A stretch of DNA of 33,044 nucleotides from Streptomyces sp. AA1529 (GTDB lineage Bacteria > Actinomycetota > Actinomycetes > Streptomycetales > Streptomycetaceae), in NCBI RefSeq assembly GCF_000280905.1, contig NZ_ALAP01000028.1, positions 1-33,044 on the forward strand. Direction: 5' to 3'. Of this stretch, positions 7,382-14,581 are shown piece after piece. The translations under genes were made by a program, and so were the position numbers. The notes under the pieces are model-generated. The model was not told the origin of the DNA. It saw only the letters and a list, made by a program, of their open reading frames with translations, and did not search any database. The number at the start of each line of letters is the position of its first letter. The first letter of the stretch is position 1.

Positions 7382-8215
7382 ATGGACTCCCGCTCCAACG
7401 AGACCGCAGCCGCCCGCACCCTGGAGGTTCCCGGCGCGCGGCTGCACTACGAGGTGCGCGGCGACGGGCCGCTCCTCGTCCTGGCCGGCGCCCCGATGGA
7501 CGCCGCCGCCTTCGCCCCGCTGGCCGGCCTGCTCGCGTCGGACCACACCGTGCTCACCACCGATCCGCGGGGAATCAACCGCAGCGGGCTCGAGGACCCC
7601 GCCCAGGACTCCACCCCGGAACTGCGCGCCGACGACCTCGCCCGGCTCGTCGAGGCGCTCGGCCGCGGGCCGGCCGCGGTGCTGGGCTCCAGCGGCGGCG
7701 CCGTCAGCGCGCTGGCCCTGGCCCAGCGCCATCCCGGGGCCGTGCACACGGTCGTCGCCCACGAGCCCCCGCTGATCGAGCTGTTGGAGGACCGCGACGA
7801 GCTACGGAAGGGCACCGAGGAGACCGTCCGCAGCTATCTCGGCGGGGACGTGACCGGTGCGTGGCGGACGTTCTTCGCCACCGCCGGAATCGCCCTCCCC
7901 GAACCGGTGATCGAGGAGATGTTCGGTGGCGAGCGCGATCCGCAGCAGGTGGCGGACGAACGCCGCTGGTTCGCGCACGAGATGCGGGCCTCCAGCTTCT
8001 GGCGGCCCGACCTCGCGGCGCTGCGCTCCGCTGCCCCCAGGATCGTGGTGGGGGTCGGGGAGGATTCCGCCGGGCAGTTGTGCGACCGAACCTCGCTGGC
8101 GCTCGCCGAGGCGCTGGGCGTGCAGCGGGCCGCCTTCCCGGGCGACCACACCGGGTTCGTCGAGGATCCCGGCGCCTTCGCCGCGCGGCTGCGGTCGGTC
8201 GTCTCCGGGCACTGA
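7382..8215 (+). CDS. alpha/beta hydrolase
   Basis: A 277-residue cytoplasmic alpha/beta-hydrolase-fold enzyme of unknown substrate. The nucleophile elbow G-S-S-G-G lies at 102-106 with Ser104 as the likely nucleophile. The oxyanion-side segment L-A-G-A-P-M-D is at 34-40, and the catalytic histidine is probably His256 in G-D-H-T-G-F near the C-terminus. The D-P-R-G-I-N-R-S-G segment (61-69) is typical of the fold. Length fits small esterases, epoxide hydrolases and dehalogenase-like members. The ATG at 7382 is chosen because GGAGGAA lies five bases upstream; earlier in-frame starts lack a ribosome site. It follows the phosphatase gene on the same strand after 165 bases, so co-transcription is possible but not required. 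Confidence 0.85.
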   Translation: MDSRSNETAAARTLEVPGARLHYEVRGDGPLLVLAGAPMDAAAFAPLAGLLASDHTVLTTDPRGINRSGLEDPAQDSTPELRADDLARLVEALGRGPAAVLGSSGGAVSALALAQRHPGAVHTVVAHEPPLIELLEDRDELRKGTEETVRSYLGGDVTGAWRTFFATAGIALPEPVIEEMFGGERDPQQVADERRWFAHEMRASSFWRPDLAALRSAAPRIVVGVGEDSAGQLCDRTSLALAEALGVQRAAFPGDHTGFVEDPGAFAARLRSVVSGH

Positions 8216-8255
8216 CCATCCGGATCCGCCCCGCACCCGCCGAACAGCCCGACGG

Positions 8256-8278
8256 CCCGCCCGGCGTTGCGGGGCGGG
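8256..8278. terminator. hairpin between convergent genes
   Basis: CCCGCCC (8256-8262) and GGGCGGG (8272-8278) form a perfect 7-bp stem with a 9-base loop, between the converging hydrolase and CBS genes. No T-tract. Confidence 0.4.
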
Positions 8279-8300
8279 TCCGCCGTGGGGGTACGCGGCG

Positions 8301-8729
8301 TCAGGCGTAGACCTGTTCCACGAATCCCGCGAGCTGCTTGTCGTTCAGGTGGTGCCGGCCCAGATCGGTCTCGCTGATCACTCCGACCACACGCTTGTTC
8401 CCGTCGATGACGGGCAGCCGCCGGATCTGGTGGGTCTCCATCTCGTGCAGGACCTCGCTCAGGTCCGCCTCGGCACTGATCCAGCGCGGAGTGCCCTCGC
8501 ACAGCTCTCCCGCCGTCACCCGCGAGGGGTCGCGCCCGGCCGCGATGCAGCGGACGACGATGTCGCGGTCGGTGATGATGCCGCACATCCGCTCGTCGGG
8601 GTCGTTGGGATCGCTCACGGGCAAGGCACCCACGTCCATCTCGCGCATCAACTGGGCGGCCCGGTCGAGTGTCTCGGTGGCGGGCACCCACCGGACGCCG
8701 GGGTGCATGATGTCGGCTGCCGTGGTCAT
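8301..8729 (-). CDS. two-CBS-domain protein
   Basis: A 142-residue protein made almost wholly of a tandem CBS pair (about 7-65 and 75-135), with no catalytic domain attached. Each repeat shows the family pattern: the first has A-D-I-M-H-P-G-V then D-V-G-A-L-P-V and G-I-I-T-D-R-D-I-V; the second has W-I-S-A-E-A-D-L then I-R-R-L-P-V-I and G-V-I-S-E-T-D-L. CBS pairs bind adenosine nucleotides or similar ligands and often serve as energy or redox sensors in actinobacteria. The partner of this stand-alone copy is unknown. The ATG at 8729 is chosen because AGGAGG lies upstream at good distance; the frame stays open much further upstream but without family similarity. It faces the hydrolase gene and lies downstream of the TetR gene on the same strand. 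Confidence 0.88.
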   Translation of the reverse strand: MTTAADIMHPGVRWVPATETLDRAAQLMREMDVGALPVSDPNDPDERMCGIITDRDIVVRCIAAGRDPSRVTAGELCEGTPRWISAEADLSEVLHEMETHQIRRLPVIDGNKRVVGVISETDLGRHHLNDKQLAGFVEQVYA

Positions 8730-8857
8730 GGCATCCTCCTGTCGCCGCGGTCCAGCATTCTGTTCCGCCCCCCGTTCCATCGTGGTCGCCCTGCCGGGTT
8801 TACGCCATTCGGGGCCGCGGCCCTCTGCACACCCCGGCGCGGACGACCCTGCGGGAC

Positions 8858-9454
8858 TCACTCGGCGGAGGCCGGGCGTCCCGGGGCGCCGGCCCGCAGC
8901 CCGTCCATCACCAGATCGAGGAGCCGGTCGGCGCGCGCCTGCCAGTCGTGCTGCGGGTCGATCTGCCACAGCCCCGCGATGGCCAGGAGGAAGTCCTCCG
9001 GAGTCATCCCGGGGCGTATCGTCCCGGCGCGTTCGTTGGCCTCCAGCAGGGTGCCCACGGCCTGCATCAGCGGACCGTGCCCGAGCCCGGCGAGGGTGCC
9101 GCAGGCACTGGTGGCCGCCCGCAGCGCGTCCGCGAGACCCGCCTTGGCCAGCGAGTACCGGGCGAGCCGGTCCATCCACTCGCGCAGCGCCCGGTCCGGC
9201 GGCCGGGTGCGCAGCAGCTGCTCGGCGGCCTCGGCCACCTGCTGCACCTCGTACCGGTAGACCTCCAGGACCAGGGCCTCGCGGCTGGGGAAGTTGCGGT
9301 AGAGGGTGCCCTGGCCGACCCCCGCCTTCTTCGCGATGGTGCTCAGCGGCGCGTCGGCGGCGCGGGTCAGCTCCGCGAGCGCCACCTCCAGGATGCGTTC
9401 GCGGTTGCGCTGCGCGTCCGAGCGCAGCGCGGTGCCGGGCTTGTGGTGCCGCAC
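8858..9454 (-). CDS. TetR-family repressor, likely of the adjacent molybdenum hydroxylase operon
   Basis: A 198-residue TetR/AcrR-type regulator. The N-terminal helix-turn-helix spans about 18-65, with the usual L-S-T-I-A-K-K-A-G-V-G-Q-G-T-L-Y-R-N-F segment followed by S-R-E-A-L. The rest is the helical ligand-binding domain, of unknown ligand. The start is GTG at 9454, with AGGAGG four bases upstream. It is transcribed divergently from the three-subunit oxidoreductase operon, and the promoter between them carries two copies of an 18-bp palindrome, one lying inside the predicted operon promoter. This arrangement supports local repression relieved by a substrate such as an aldehyde or aromatic compound; the inducer is a guess. 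Confidence 0.88.
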   Translation of the reverse strand: MRHHKPGTALRSDAQRNRERILEVALAELTRAADAPLSTIAKKAGVGQGTLYRNFPSREALVLEVYRYEVQQVAEAAEQLLRTRPPDRALREWMDRLARYSLAKAGLADALRAATSACGTLAGLGHGPLMQAVGTLLEANERAGTIRPGMTPEDFLLAIAGLWQIDPQHDWQARADRLLDLVMDGLRAGAPGRPASAE

Positions 9455-9513
9455 TCGTCCTCCTCTCCGCCCCGGCGCGGAACTGCGGTGCGCAGTGGCG
9501 ATACGCGGAACTC

Positions 9514-9542
9514 TTGCGAACCGGACAACTGTCCGCTACGTT
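9514..9542 (+). promoter_or_regulatory. candidate promoter of the paoABC-like operon
   Basis: TTGCGA (9514-9519) and TACGTT (9537-9542) are spaced by exactly 17 bases, in the orientation of the oxidoreductase operon. The -10 fits the loose actinobacterial TAnnnT pattern. The spacer is filled by the first operator palindrome. The leader to the ATG at 9685 would be about 135 bases. Confidence 0.5.
9520..9537. promoter_or_regulatory. TetR operator site 1 (18-bp palindrome)
   Basis: ACCGGACAACTGTCCGCT. It matches the ideal palindrome AGCGGACAGCTGTCCGCT at most positions, and it matches site 2 at 14 of 18 positions. It lies between the candidate -35 and -10, where a bound dimer would block RNA polymerase. 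Confidence 0.65.
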
Positions 9543-9554
9543 CATGACGCATGG

Positions 9555-9572
9555 AGTGGACTGCTGTCCGCT
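9555..9572. promoter_or_regulatory. TetR operator site 2 (18-bp palindrome)
   Basis: AGTGGACTGCTGTCCGCT, centred 35 bases after site 1 and just downstream of the expected transcription start. The half-site TGTCCGCT is identical in the two copies, which makes chance unlikely. Confidence 0.65.
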
Positions 9573-9684
9573 TTCTCCAACCCACCATAGCGTCGGATCC
9601 CCGGGCGGCGGACGCTCCGTCCGCCCCAGCCTCTCCGCCCGCGCGCCGATCCTCCTCGTACCGCACTCGCGAAGGAAGCTGTTC

Positions 9685-10257
9685 ATGGCTCCAGCCACCG
9701 CCAGCGCAATCACCTTGAAGATCAACGGAGAGCAGCACACCCTGACCGTCGACAACCGCACCACCCTGCTCGACGCGCTGCGCGAGCGCCTCGGCCTGAC
9801 CGGTTCGAAGAAGGGCTGCGACCAGGGGCAGTGCGGCGCCTGCACCGTCCTGGTCGACGGCCGCCGGACCGTGGCCTGCCTGCAACTGGCCGTCGCGGCC
9901 GAGGGGCGTGCCGTCACCACCATCGAAGGCGTCGCGGACGGCGACCGACTCCACCCGGTGCAGCAGGCGTTCCTCGACCTCGACGGATACCAGTGCGGCT
10001 ACTGCACCCCGGGGCAGATCTGCTCCGCCCTCGGCGTGCTGGACGAACACGCGGCGGGCTGGCCCAGCGCCGCCACCGGCGACATCCGGCCCGAGGCGGG
10101 ACCGCCGCCGCTGACCCCCGAGGAGATACGGGAGCGGATGAGCGGCAACCTGTGCCGCTGCGGCGCGTACGTCTCGATCGTCCAGGCCGTCTCGCAGGCC
10201 GCCGCCGACCCGGCCGGCCCCGCCGCGGGCGCGGACCCGAAGGAGCCCGCCGCATGA
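9685..10257 (+). CDS. molybdenum hydroxylase, 2Fe-2S subunit (PaoA/YagT-like)
   Basis: A 190-residue iron-sulfur subunit of a xanthine-dehydrogenase-family enzyme. The plant-type ferredoxin domain binds one [2Fe-2S] with Cys45, Cys50, Cys53 and Cys65. The C-terminal helical domain binds the second with Cys104, Cys107, Cys157 and Cys159, in Q-C-G-Y-C-T-P-G and N-L-C-R-C-G. It passes electrons from the molybdenum site to FAD. The E. coli relative PaoA carries a Tat signal; this protein starts M-A-P-A-T-A-S-A-I-T with no twin arginine, so the enzyme should be cytoplasmic. The ATG at 9685 has a GAAGGA ribosome site. The stop overlaps the next start as ATGA, showing translational coupling. Expression is probably controlled by the divergent TetR protein. 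Confidence 0.92.
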   Translation: MAPATASAITLKINGEQHTLTVDNRTTLLDALRERLGLTGSKKGCDQGQCGACTVLVDGRRTVACLQLAVAAEGRAVTTIEGVADGDRLHPVQQAFLDLDGYQCGYCTPGQICSALGVLDEHAAGWPSAATGDIRPEAGPPPLTPEEIRERMSGNLCRCGAYVSIVQAVSQAAADPAGPAAGADPKEPAA

Positions 10258-11246
10258 GGGAGTTCAGCTACCAGCGCGCCACCGATGTCGAGGGGGCCGT
10301 CGCACTGCTCGACTCCGACCCGGACGCGCGCTACCTGGGCGGGGGCACCAACCTGGTCGACCTGATGAAGACCGGGGTCGAACGGCCCGGGCGGCTCGTC
10401 GACGTCCGGGAACTGCCCCTGGACCGCATCGAGCCGACCGCGGAGGGCGGACTGCGGATCGGCGCCACGGTCACCAACAGCGACCTGGCCGCCCACCCCG
10501 GGATCCGGGGCCGCTACCCGGCGCTGGCGGAGGCCGTGCTGGCCGGGGCCTCGGGCCAACTGCGCAACATGGCCACCGTCGGCGGGAACCTCCTGCAGCG
10601 CACCCGCTGCGCCTACTTCACCGACACCTCACTCCCCTGCAACAAGCGCACCCCGGGCAGCGGATGCTCGGCGGCCACCGGGGAGCACCGCAACCACGCC
10701 GTCCTCGGCGCCTCGGCGCACTGCGTGGCCGTCCATCCGTCCGACATGGGCGTCGCGCTGGCCGCGTTCGACGCCGTCGTCTCCTTCGAGACCGCCGAGG
10801 GAAGCGGCGAGCTGCCGCTGGCCGACTTCTACCTGCCGGTCGGCGACACTCCGCACCGGGAGACCGCGCTGCCGCAGGGGGCGCTCATCACGGCCGTCAC
10901 GCTTCCGCCCGCGCCGGTCGCCGCGCACTCCCGCTACCGCAAGGTGCGGGAAAGGGCCTCCTACGCCTTCGCCATCGGCTCGGTCGCCGGTGCGCTCGAC
11001 GTGGCCGACGGAGCGGTGCGCGACGTGCGGCTGGCCTTCGGCGCCGTCGCCTCCCACCCGTGGCGGGCCAGGGCCGCCGAGCGGGCGCTGCTGGGGCAGC
11101 CGGCCGAGGAGACGGCGTTCGCGGCGGCGGCCGACGCCGAACTGGCCGCGGCGCAGCCGCTGGAGCAGAACGCCTACAAACTGCCGCTGTTGCGCAACCT
11201 CGTCGTCTCCCTGCTCACCGAACTGGCCGAGGAGGCCGCCCGATGA
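10254..11246 (+). CDS. molybdenum hydroxylase, FAD subunit with 4Fe-4S cysteines (PaoB/YagS-like)
   Basis: A 330-residue FAD-binding subunit (CO-dehydrogenase flavoprotein fold). The flavin-binding L-G-G-G-T-N lies at 28-33, and A-T-V-G-G-N is at 107-112. An inserted stretch carries Cys119, Cys129, Cys138 and Cys157, within Q-R-T-R-C, P-C-N-K-R and G-S-G-C. This pattern marks the PaoB/YagS subgroup, which holds an additional [4Fe-4S] cluster, and separates it from ordinary xanthine dehydrogenase FAD subunits. It passes electrons from the 2Fe-2S subunit to an acceptor, probably oxygen or a quinone/ferredoxin-like partner. The start at 10254 overlaps the preceding stop (ATGA) and has AAGGAG upstream. 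The stop overlaps the next gene the same way. Confidence 0.92.
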   Translation: MREFSYQRATDVEGAVALLDSDPDARYLGGGTNLVDLMKTGVERPGRLVDVRELPLDRIEPTAEGGLRIGATVTNSDLAAHPGIRGRYPALAEAVLAGASGQLRNMATVGGNLLQRTRCAYFTDTSLPCNKRTPGSGCSAATGEHRNHAVLGASAHCVAVHPSDMGVALAAFDAVVSFETAEGSGELPLADFYLPVGDTPHRETALPQGALITAVTLPPAPVAAHSRYRKVRERASYAFAIGSVAGALDVADGAVRDVRLAFGAVASHPWRARAAERALLGQPAEETAFAAAADAELAAAQPLEQNAYKLPLLRNLVVSLLTELAEEAAR

Positions 11247-13366
11247 CCACCACGGCGAAACCCCGGACCGCCGGTGCCGCCCGCACCCGCGTCGAGGGCC
11301 GGGAGAAGGTGACCGGCACGGCCCGCTACGCGAGCGAGCAGCACTTCGAGGAGCTGGCGCACGGCTGGCTGGTCCTCTCGACCGTCGCACGCGGCCGCGT
11401 CCGGGCGGTCGGCGAGGAGGCGGTACGGGCCCTGCCCGGTGTGCTGACCGTGCTGCACTCCGGCAACGCGCCGCGGCTGACCACGGACTTCGTCTCCCTG
11501 CTCGGCCCGCCCGATCCCGTCGTGGCACTCTTCCAGCACGACCGGGTGCCGCACCTGGGATGGCCGGTGGCGCTGGTCGTCGCCGAAACGCCGGAGCAGG
11601 CGCGGGAGGCCGCCGAGGCACTGGTCGTCGAGTACGACGAGGAACCGCACGACGTCGCCTTCCACGCCGGCCGGCCCGGAAGCTACACACCCGAGGACGG
11701 CGGCGCCGTGGCGGCGAAGGGCGACCTGGAAGCCGAACTGGCGGCCTCCGGCGTGCTGGTGGACGCCTCGTACACCACCCCCGAGCAGCACCACAGCGCC
11801 ATGGAACCGCATGCCGCCACCGCCCGCTGGGACGAGGGACGGCTGGAGGTGCTCGACACCAACCAGGGCACCGGGTGGGTGGCGGGCGATCTGGCCCAGC
11901 TGTTCTCGCTGGACGCCTCCTCGGTACGGGTGCGCTCGGAGCACATCGGCGGTGCCTTCGGCTCCAAGGGGGTGCGGCCGCACCAGGTGGGCGCGGTGAT
12001 GGCCGCGACCGTCCTGCACCGGCCGGTCCGCCTGGCACTGACCCGCCGCCAGGTGTTCGCGGTCACCGGCTACCGGAGCCCCACCGCGCAGCGGGTACGG
12101 CTCGGCGCGGATCCGGACGGGCGGCTGCGCGCGTTCGGCCACGAGGCGCTCAACCTCACCTCGACACTGCGTCCGTTCGTGGAGACCAGCGCCGCCTTCG
12201 GACGGGTCATGTACGACGCGCGGGCGCACCACACCGCGCACCGCCTCGTCGGCCTCGACATGCCGACGCCGACCTGGATGCGGGCGCCCGGCGAGGCGCC
12301 GGGATCCTTCGCGGTGGAGTCGGCGCTCGACGAACTGGCCGAGCGGCTGGGCATGGACCCGATCGCGCTGCGGGCCCGCAACGAGCCGGAGACCGGACCG
12401 CTCTCCGGTCTCCCCTTCAGCAGCCGCAACCTGCTCGGCTGCTTCGAGGAGGGCGCCCGCCGGTTCGGCTGGGCCGGGCGCGACCCGCGGCCGCGGCTGC
12501 GCCGCGAGGGCCGGTGGCTGCTGGGCACCGGAACGGCCGCGGCCAGCTATCCGTCCGGGGCCGCGCCCTCGACCGCCTCCGTGACGGCCGAGCCGGACGG
12601 CGGTTTCACCGTACGGATCTCCGCGGCGGACGTGGGCACCGGCGCCCGCACGGCCCTCACCCTCGTCGCCGCGGAAGCGCTCGAGGTGGAGACCGAGCGG
12701 GTCACCGTACGGATCGGGGACAGCGACTTCGGCCAGGCATGGGTCGCCGGCGGCTCCATGGGCACCCGGTCGTGGTCCCTGGCCGTCGTCTCGGCAGCGG
12801 AGGAGCTGCGCGGCCGGCTGGCACTGTCCGGCGGCGACATCCCGCCGGAGGGCATCACCGCGCGCACGGACACCGCGGGGCTGCTCGCCGAGCTCGCCAA
12901 GAAGGAACGGCATTCCTTCGGGGCGCAGTTCGCCGAGGTGGCCGTCGACGTGACCACCGGCGAGGTCCGCGTGCGGCGGATGCTGGGGGTGTTCGCGGCG
13001 GGCCGGATCATCAACCCGCTCACCGCCCGCAGCCAGCTCGTCGGCGGGATGACCTGGGGCCTGTCCATGGCCCTGCACGAGGAGGCCGTGCGGGACGCGG
13101 CGTCCGGCGGCCAGGTGGGGGCGGACTTCGCCGGCTACCACATCGCCGCCAACGCGGATGTCCCCGTCATCGAGGCGGACTGGATCGACGACCCCGTCCC
13201 CGACGACCCGCTGGGGGTCAAGGGCATCGGCGAGATCGGCATCGTGGGCGTGGCCGCGGCGATCTCCAACGCGGTCTGGCACGCGACCGGGGTCCGCCAC
13301 CGGGACCTCCCGCTGCGTCCGGACCGCATTCTGCGGGCGGAGGAGAAGGCCGGACCCGGCGCCTGA
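11243..13366 (+). CDS. molybdenum hydroxylase, molybdopterin subunit (PaoC/YagR-like aldehyde oxidoreductase)
   Basis: A 707-residue large subunit, close to the roughly 730 residues of E. coli PaoC. Visible hallmarks are the I-G-G-A-F-G-S-K-G cofactor loop, the active-site arginine region M-R-A-P-G-E-A-P-G-S, and the C-terminal G-V-K-G-I-G-E-I-G-I loop containing the catalytic base glutamate. The enzyme binds a molybdopterin-type cofactor and hydroxylates aldehydes or N-heterocycles with water as oxygen source. With the 2Fe-2S and 4Fe-4S/FAD subunits this is most likely an aldehyde oxidoreductase of the PaoABC type, oxidising aromatic aldehydes to acids; the true substrate is unknown. The start at 11243 overlaps the previous stop (ATGA) with GAGGAGG upstream. 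No maturation chaperone (PaoD/XdhC) gene is adjacent. Confidence 0.92.
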   Translation: MTTTAKPRTAGAARTRVEGREKVTGTARYASEQHFEELAHGWLVLSTVARGRVRAVGEEAVRALPGVLTVLHSGNAPRLTTDFVSLLGPPDPVVALFQHDRVPHLGWPVALVVAETPEQAREAAEALVVEYDEEPHDVAFHAGRPGSYTPEDGGAVAAKGDLEAELAASGVLVDASYTTPEQHHSAMEPHAATARWDEGRLEVLDTNQGTGWVAGDLAQLFSLDASSVRVRSEHIGGAFGSKGVRPHQVGAVMAATVLHRPVRLALTRRQVFAVTGYRSPTAQRVRLGADPDGRLRAFGHEALNLTSTLRPFVETSAAFGRVMYDARAHHTAHRLVGLDMPTPTWMRAPGEAPGSFAVESALDELAERLGMDPIALRARNEPETGPLSGLPFSSRNLLGCFEEGARRFGWAGRDPRPRLRREGRWLLGTGTAAASYPSGAAPSTASVTAEPDGGFTVRISAADVGTGARTALTLVAAEALEVETERVTVRIGDSDFGQAWVAGGSMGTRSWSLAVVSAAEELRGRLALSGGDIPPEGITARTDTAGLLAELAKKERHSFGAQFAEVAVDVTTGEVRVRRMLGVFAAGRIINPLTARSQLVGGMTWGLSMALHEEAVRDAASGGQVGADFAGYHIAANADVPVIEADWIDDPVPDDPLGVKGIGEIGIVGVAAAISNAVWHATGVRHRDLPLRPDRILRAEEKAGPGA

Positions 13367-13382
13367 GCCCGGGCTCGGGGCA

Positions 13383-13426
13383 ACCGGTGCGGGGGCGGGC
13401 TCGGCCGCCGTCGCTCCCGCACCGGT
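13383..13426. terminator. hairpin between convergent genes
   Basis: ACCGGTGCGGG and CCCGCACCGGT form a perfect 11-bp stem with a 22-base loop, between the ends of the molybdenum subunit gene and the LysR gene. It probably ends transcription from both sides. No T-tract. Confidence 0.55.
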
Positions 13427-13459
13427 CCCGCACCCCCGCGCCCGCCGGGTGCCGTACGG

Positions 13460-14410
13460 TCAGCGGGGCCTCCCGCTCTCCTGCCCCGCGGGCCGCCGCC
13501 CCTGCGCGTCCGCCGGGGCGCACGCCGCCGAGCGCAGCACGCCGAGCAGCGCCGCCACCGTCGGCCGGTGCCGTGCGGCGGTCCGGCAGACCGCCACGAT
13601 CTGCCGCTCCACGGTGTCGCTCAGCCCGAGGACGTCGAGGTACGAGGGGCGCAGCCGCAGCATCAGATCCGTCACGAGACTGACCCCCACCCCGGTCTCG
13701 ACCAGGGCCAGGGTCGCGGCCGTGTCGGTCACCTCGTGCAGCACCCGCGGTTCGAAACCGGCCCGGCGGCAGGCGGTGAGCGCCGCGCGGCCGTAGTAGC
13801 TCCCGGCCGGCGGCAGGATCCAGCCCAGCTCCCGCAGTTCGTGGAGCGCGACCGTCTCCCGGCCGGGCAGCTCGCCCGCGGGTGCGGCGAGGGAGAACCG
13901 CTCGCGGGAGAGCGGGAGCACGCACAGCGACGCGTCGCGCGGCAGCGGCACGTCCGGGTAGTCCAGGCCCAGGGCCAGCTCCACGGAGCCGCCCGCCACC
14001 GCGTCGTACACGTCGTCCACGTCCATGTCGCGACTGCGTACGGTGAGGCCAGGGCAGGCCTCCCGGGCGTGCCGGAGCGCGAGCGGCAGGATCTCGGCGG
14101 CGGCGGTGGCGAAGAGGCCGACCCGCAGCGTCCCGGAGACCTCGTGGCGGGTGCGCTCCAGCGCCTCCACGGCTTCGGCCTCGGTGGCCAGGATCCGTTC
14201 GGCGTGGGCCGCCAATGTCACACCCGCGTCGGTCAGTTCGACCCGGCGCCCGACCCGCCGCAGCAGCTCCATGCCGGTGGACCGCTCCAGCGCGGCGATC
14301 TGCTGGGAGACCCCGCCGGGGGTGTAGCCGAGGGAGCGCGCGACCGCGGTGACCGTGCCCCGCCGGGTCAGCTCCACCAGCGACCGCAGTTGCGGGCTCG
14401 TCCATTCCAT
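13460..14410 (-). CDS. LysR-family regulator of the lysine/2-oxoadipate cluster
   Basis: A 316-residue LysR-type regulator. The N-terminal winged helix-turn-helix (about 1-60) includes T-A-V-A-R-S-L-G-Y-T-P-G-G-V-S-Q-Q-I-A-A-L-E. A linker helix and a periplasmic-binding-protein-like effector domain (about 90-290) follow. It lies divergent from the FAD oxidoreductase, DUF1338 and aldehyde dehydrogenase genes, the usual position of a LysR activator of the neighbouring pathway. In Pseudomonas putida a LysR gene likewise sits among amaA, amaB and the DUF1338 gene hglS. The likely co-inducer is a pathway intermediate such as pipecolate, 2-aminoadipate or 2-oxoadipate; this is inferred from context. 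Candidate binding sites lie in the intergenic region 14411-14581. Confidence 0.88.
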   Translation of the reverse strand: MEWTSPQLRSLVELTRRGTVTAVARSLGYTPGGVSQQIAALERSTGMELLRRVGRRVELTDAGVTLAAHAERILATEAEAVEALERTRHEVSGTLRVGLFATAAAEILPLALRHAREACPGLTVRSRDMDVDDVYDAVAGGSVELALGLDYPDVPLPRDASLCVLPLSRERFSLAAPAGELPGRETVALHELRELGWILPPAGSYYGRAALTACRRAGFEPRVLHEVTDTAATLALVETGVGVSLVTDLMLRLRPSYLDVLGLSDTVERQIVAVCRTAARHRPTVAALLGVLRSAACAPADAQGRRPAGQESGRPR

Positions 14411-14425
14411 GCAGGAACGGTAGAC

Positions 14426-14460
14426 GAACCTGCGCAGAAACTGTTCATGGACGTCAACGG
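14426..14460. promoter_or_regulatory. candidate LysR-binding region
   Basis: Two overlapping dyads lie next to the LysR start. One is GAAC (14426-14429), 13 bases, GTTC (14443-14446). The other is CTGTT, 10 bases, AACGG (14441-14460), which satisfies the T-N11-A rule for LysR sites. A perfect GCTGATCAGC palindrome occurs further on at 14490-14499. These are weak motifs, supported mainly by location. Confidence 0.35.
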
Positions 14461-14581
14461 TCGCGCCGCGTCACGATGTGGGACAGCACGCTGATCAGCA
14501 CCGCCGCACTGACAGCAGCGCCACGTCCGGGCCCGGGCCCCACCCGGTCCCGCCGTCGGCCCTCCTCGGAAGGGACCGCCC

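Noticed and set aside
8301..9923. A single 540-residue protein joining the CBS protein with upstream sequence
   Set aside because: Only the last 142 residues are CBS-like and they have their own AGGAGG and ATG; the upstream part runs antisense or out of frame through the TetR gene.
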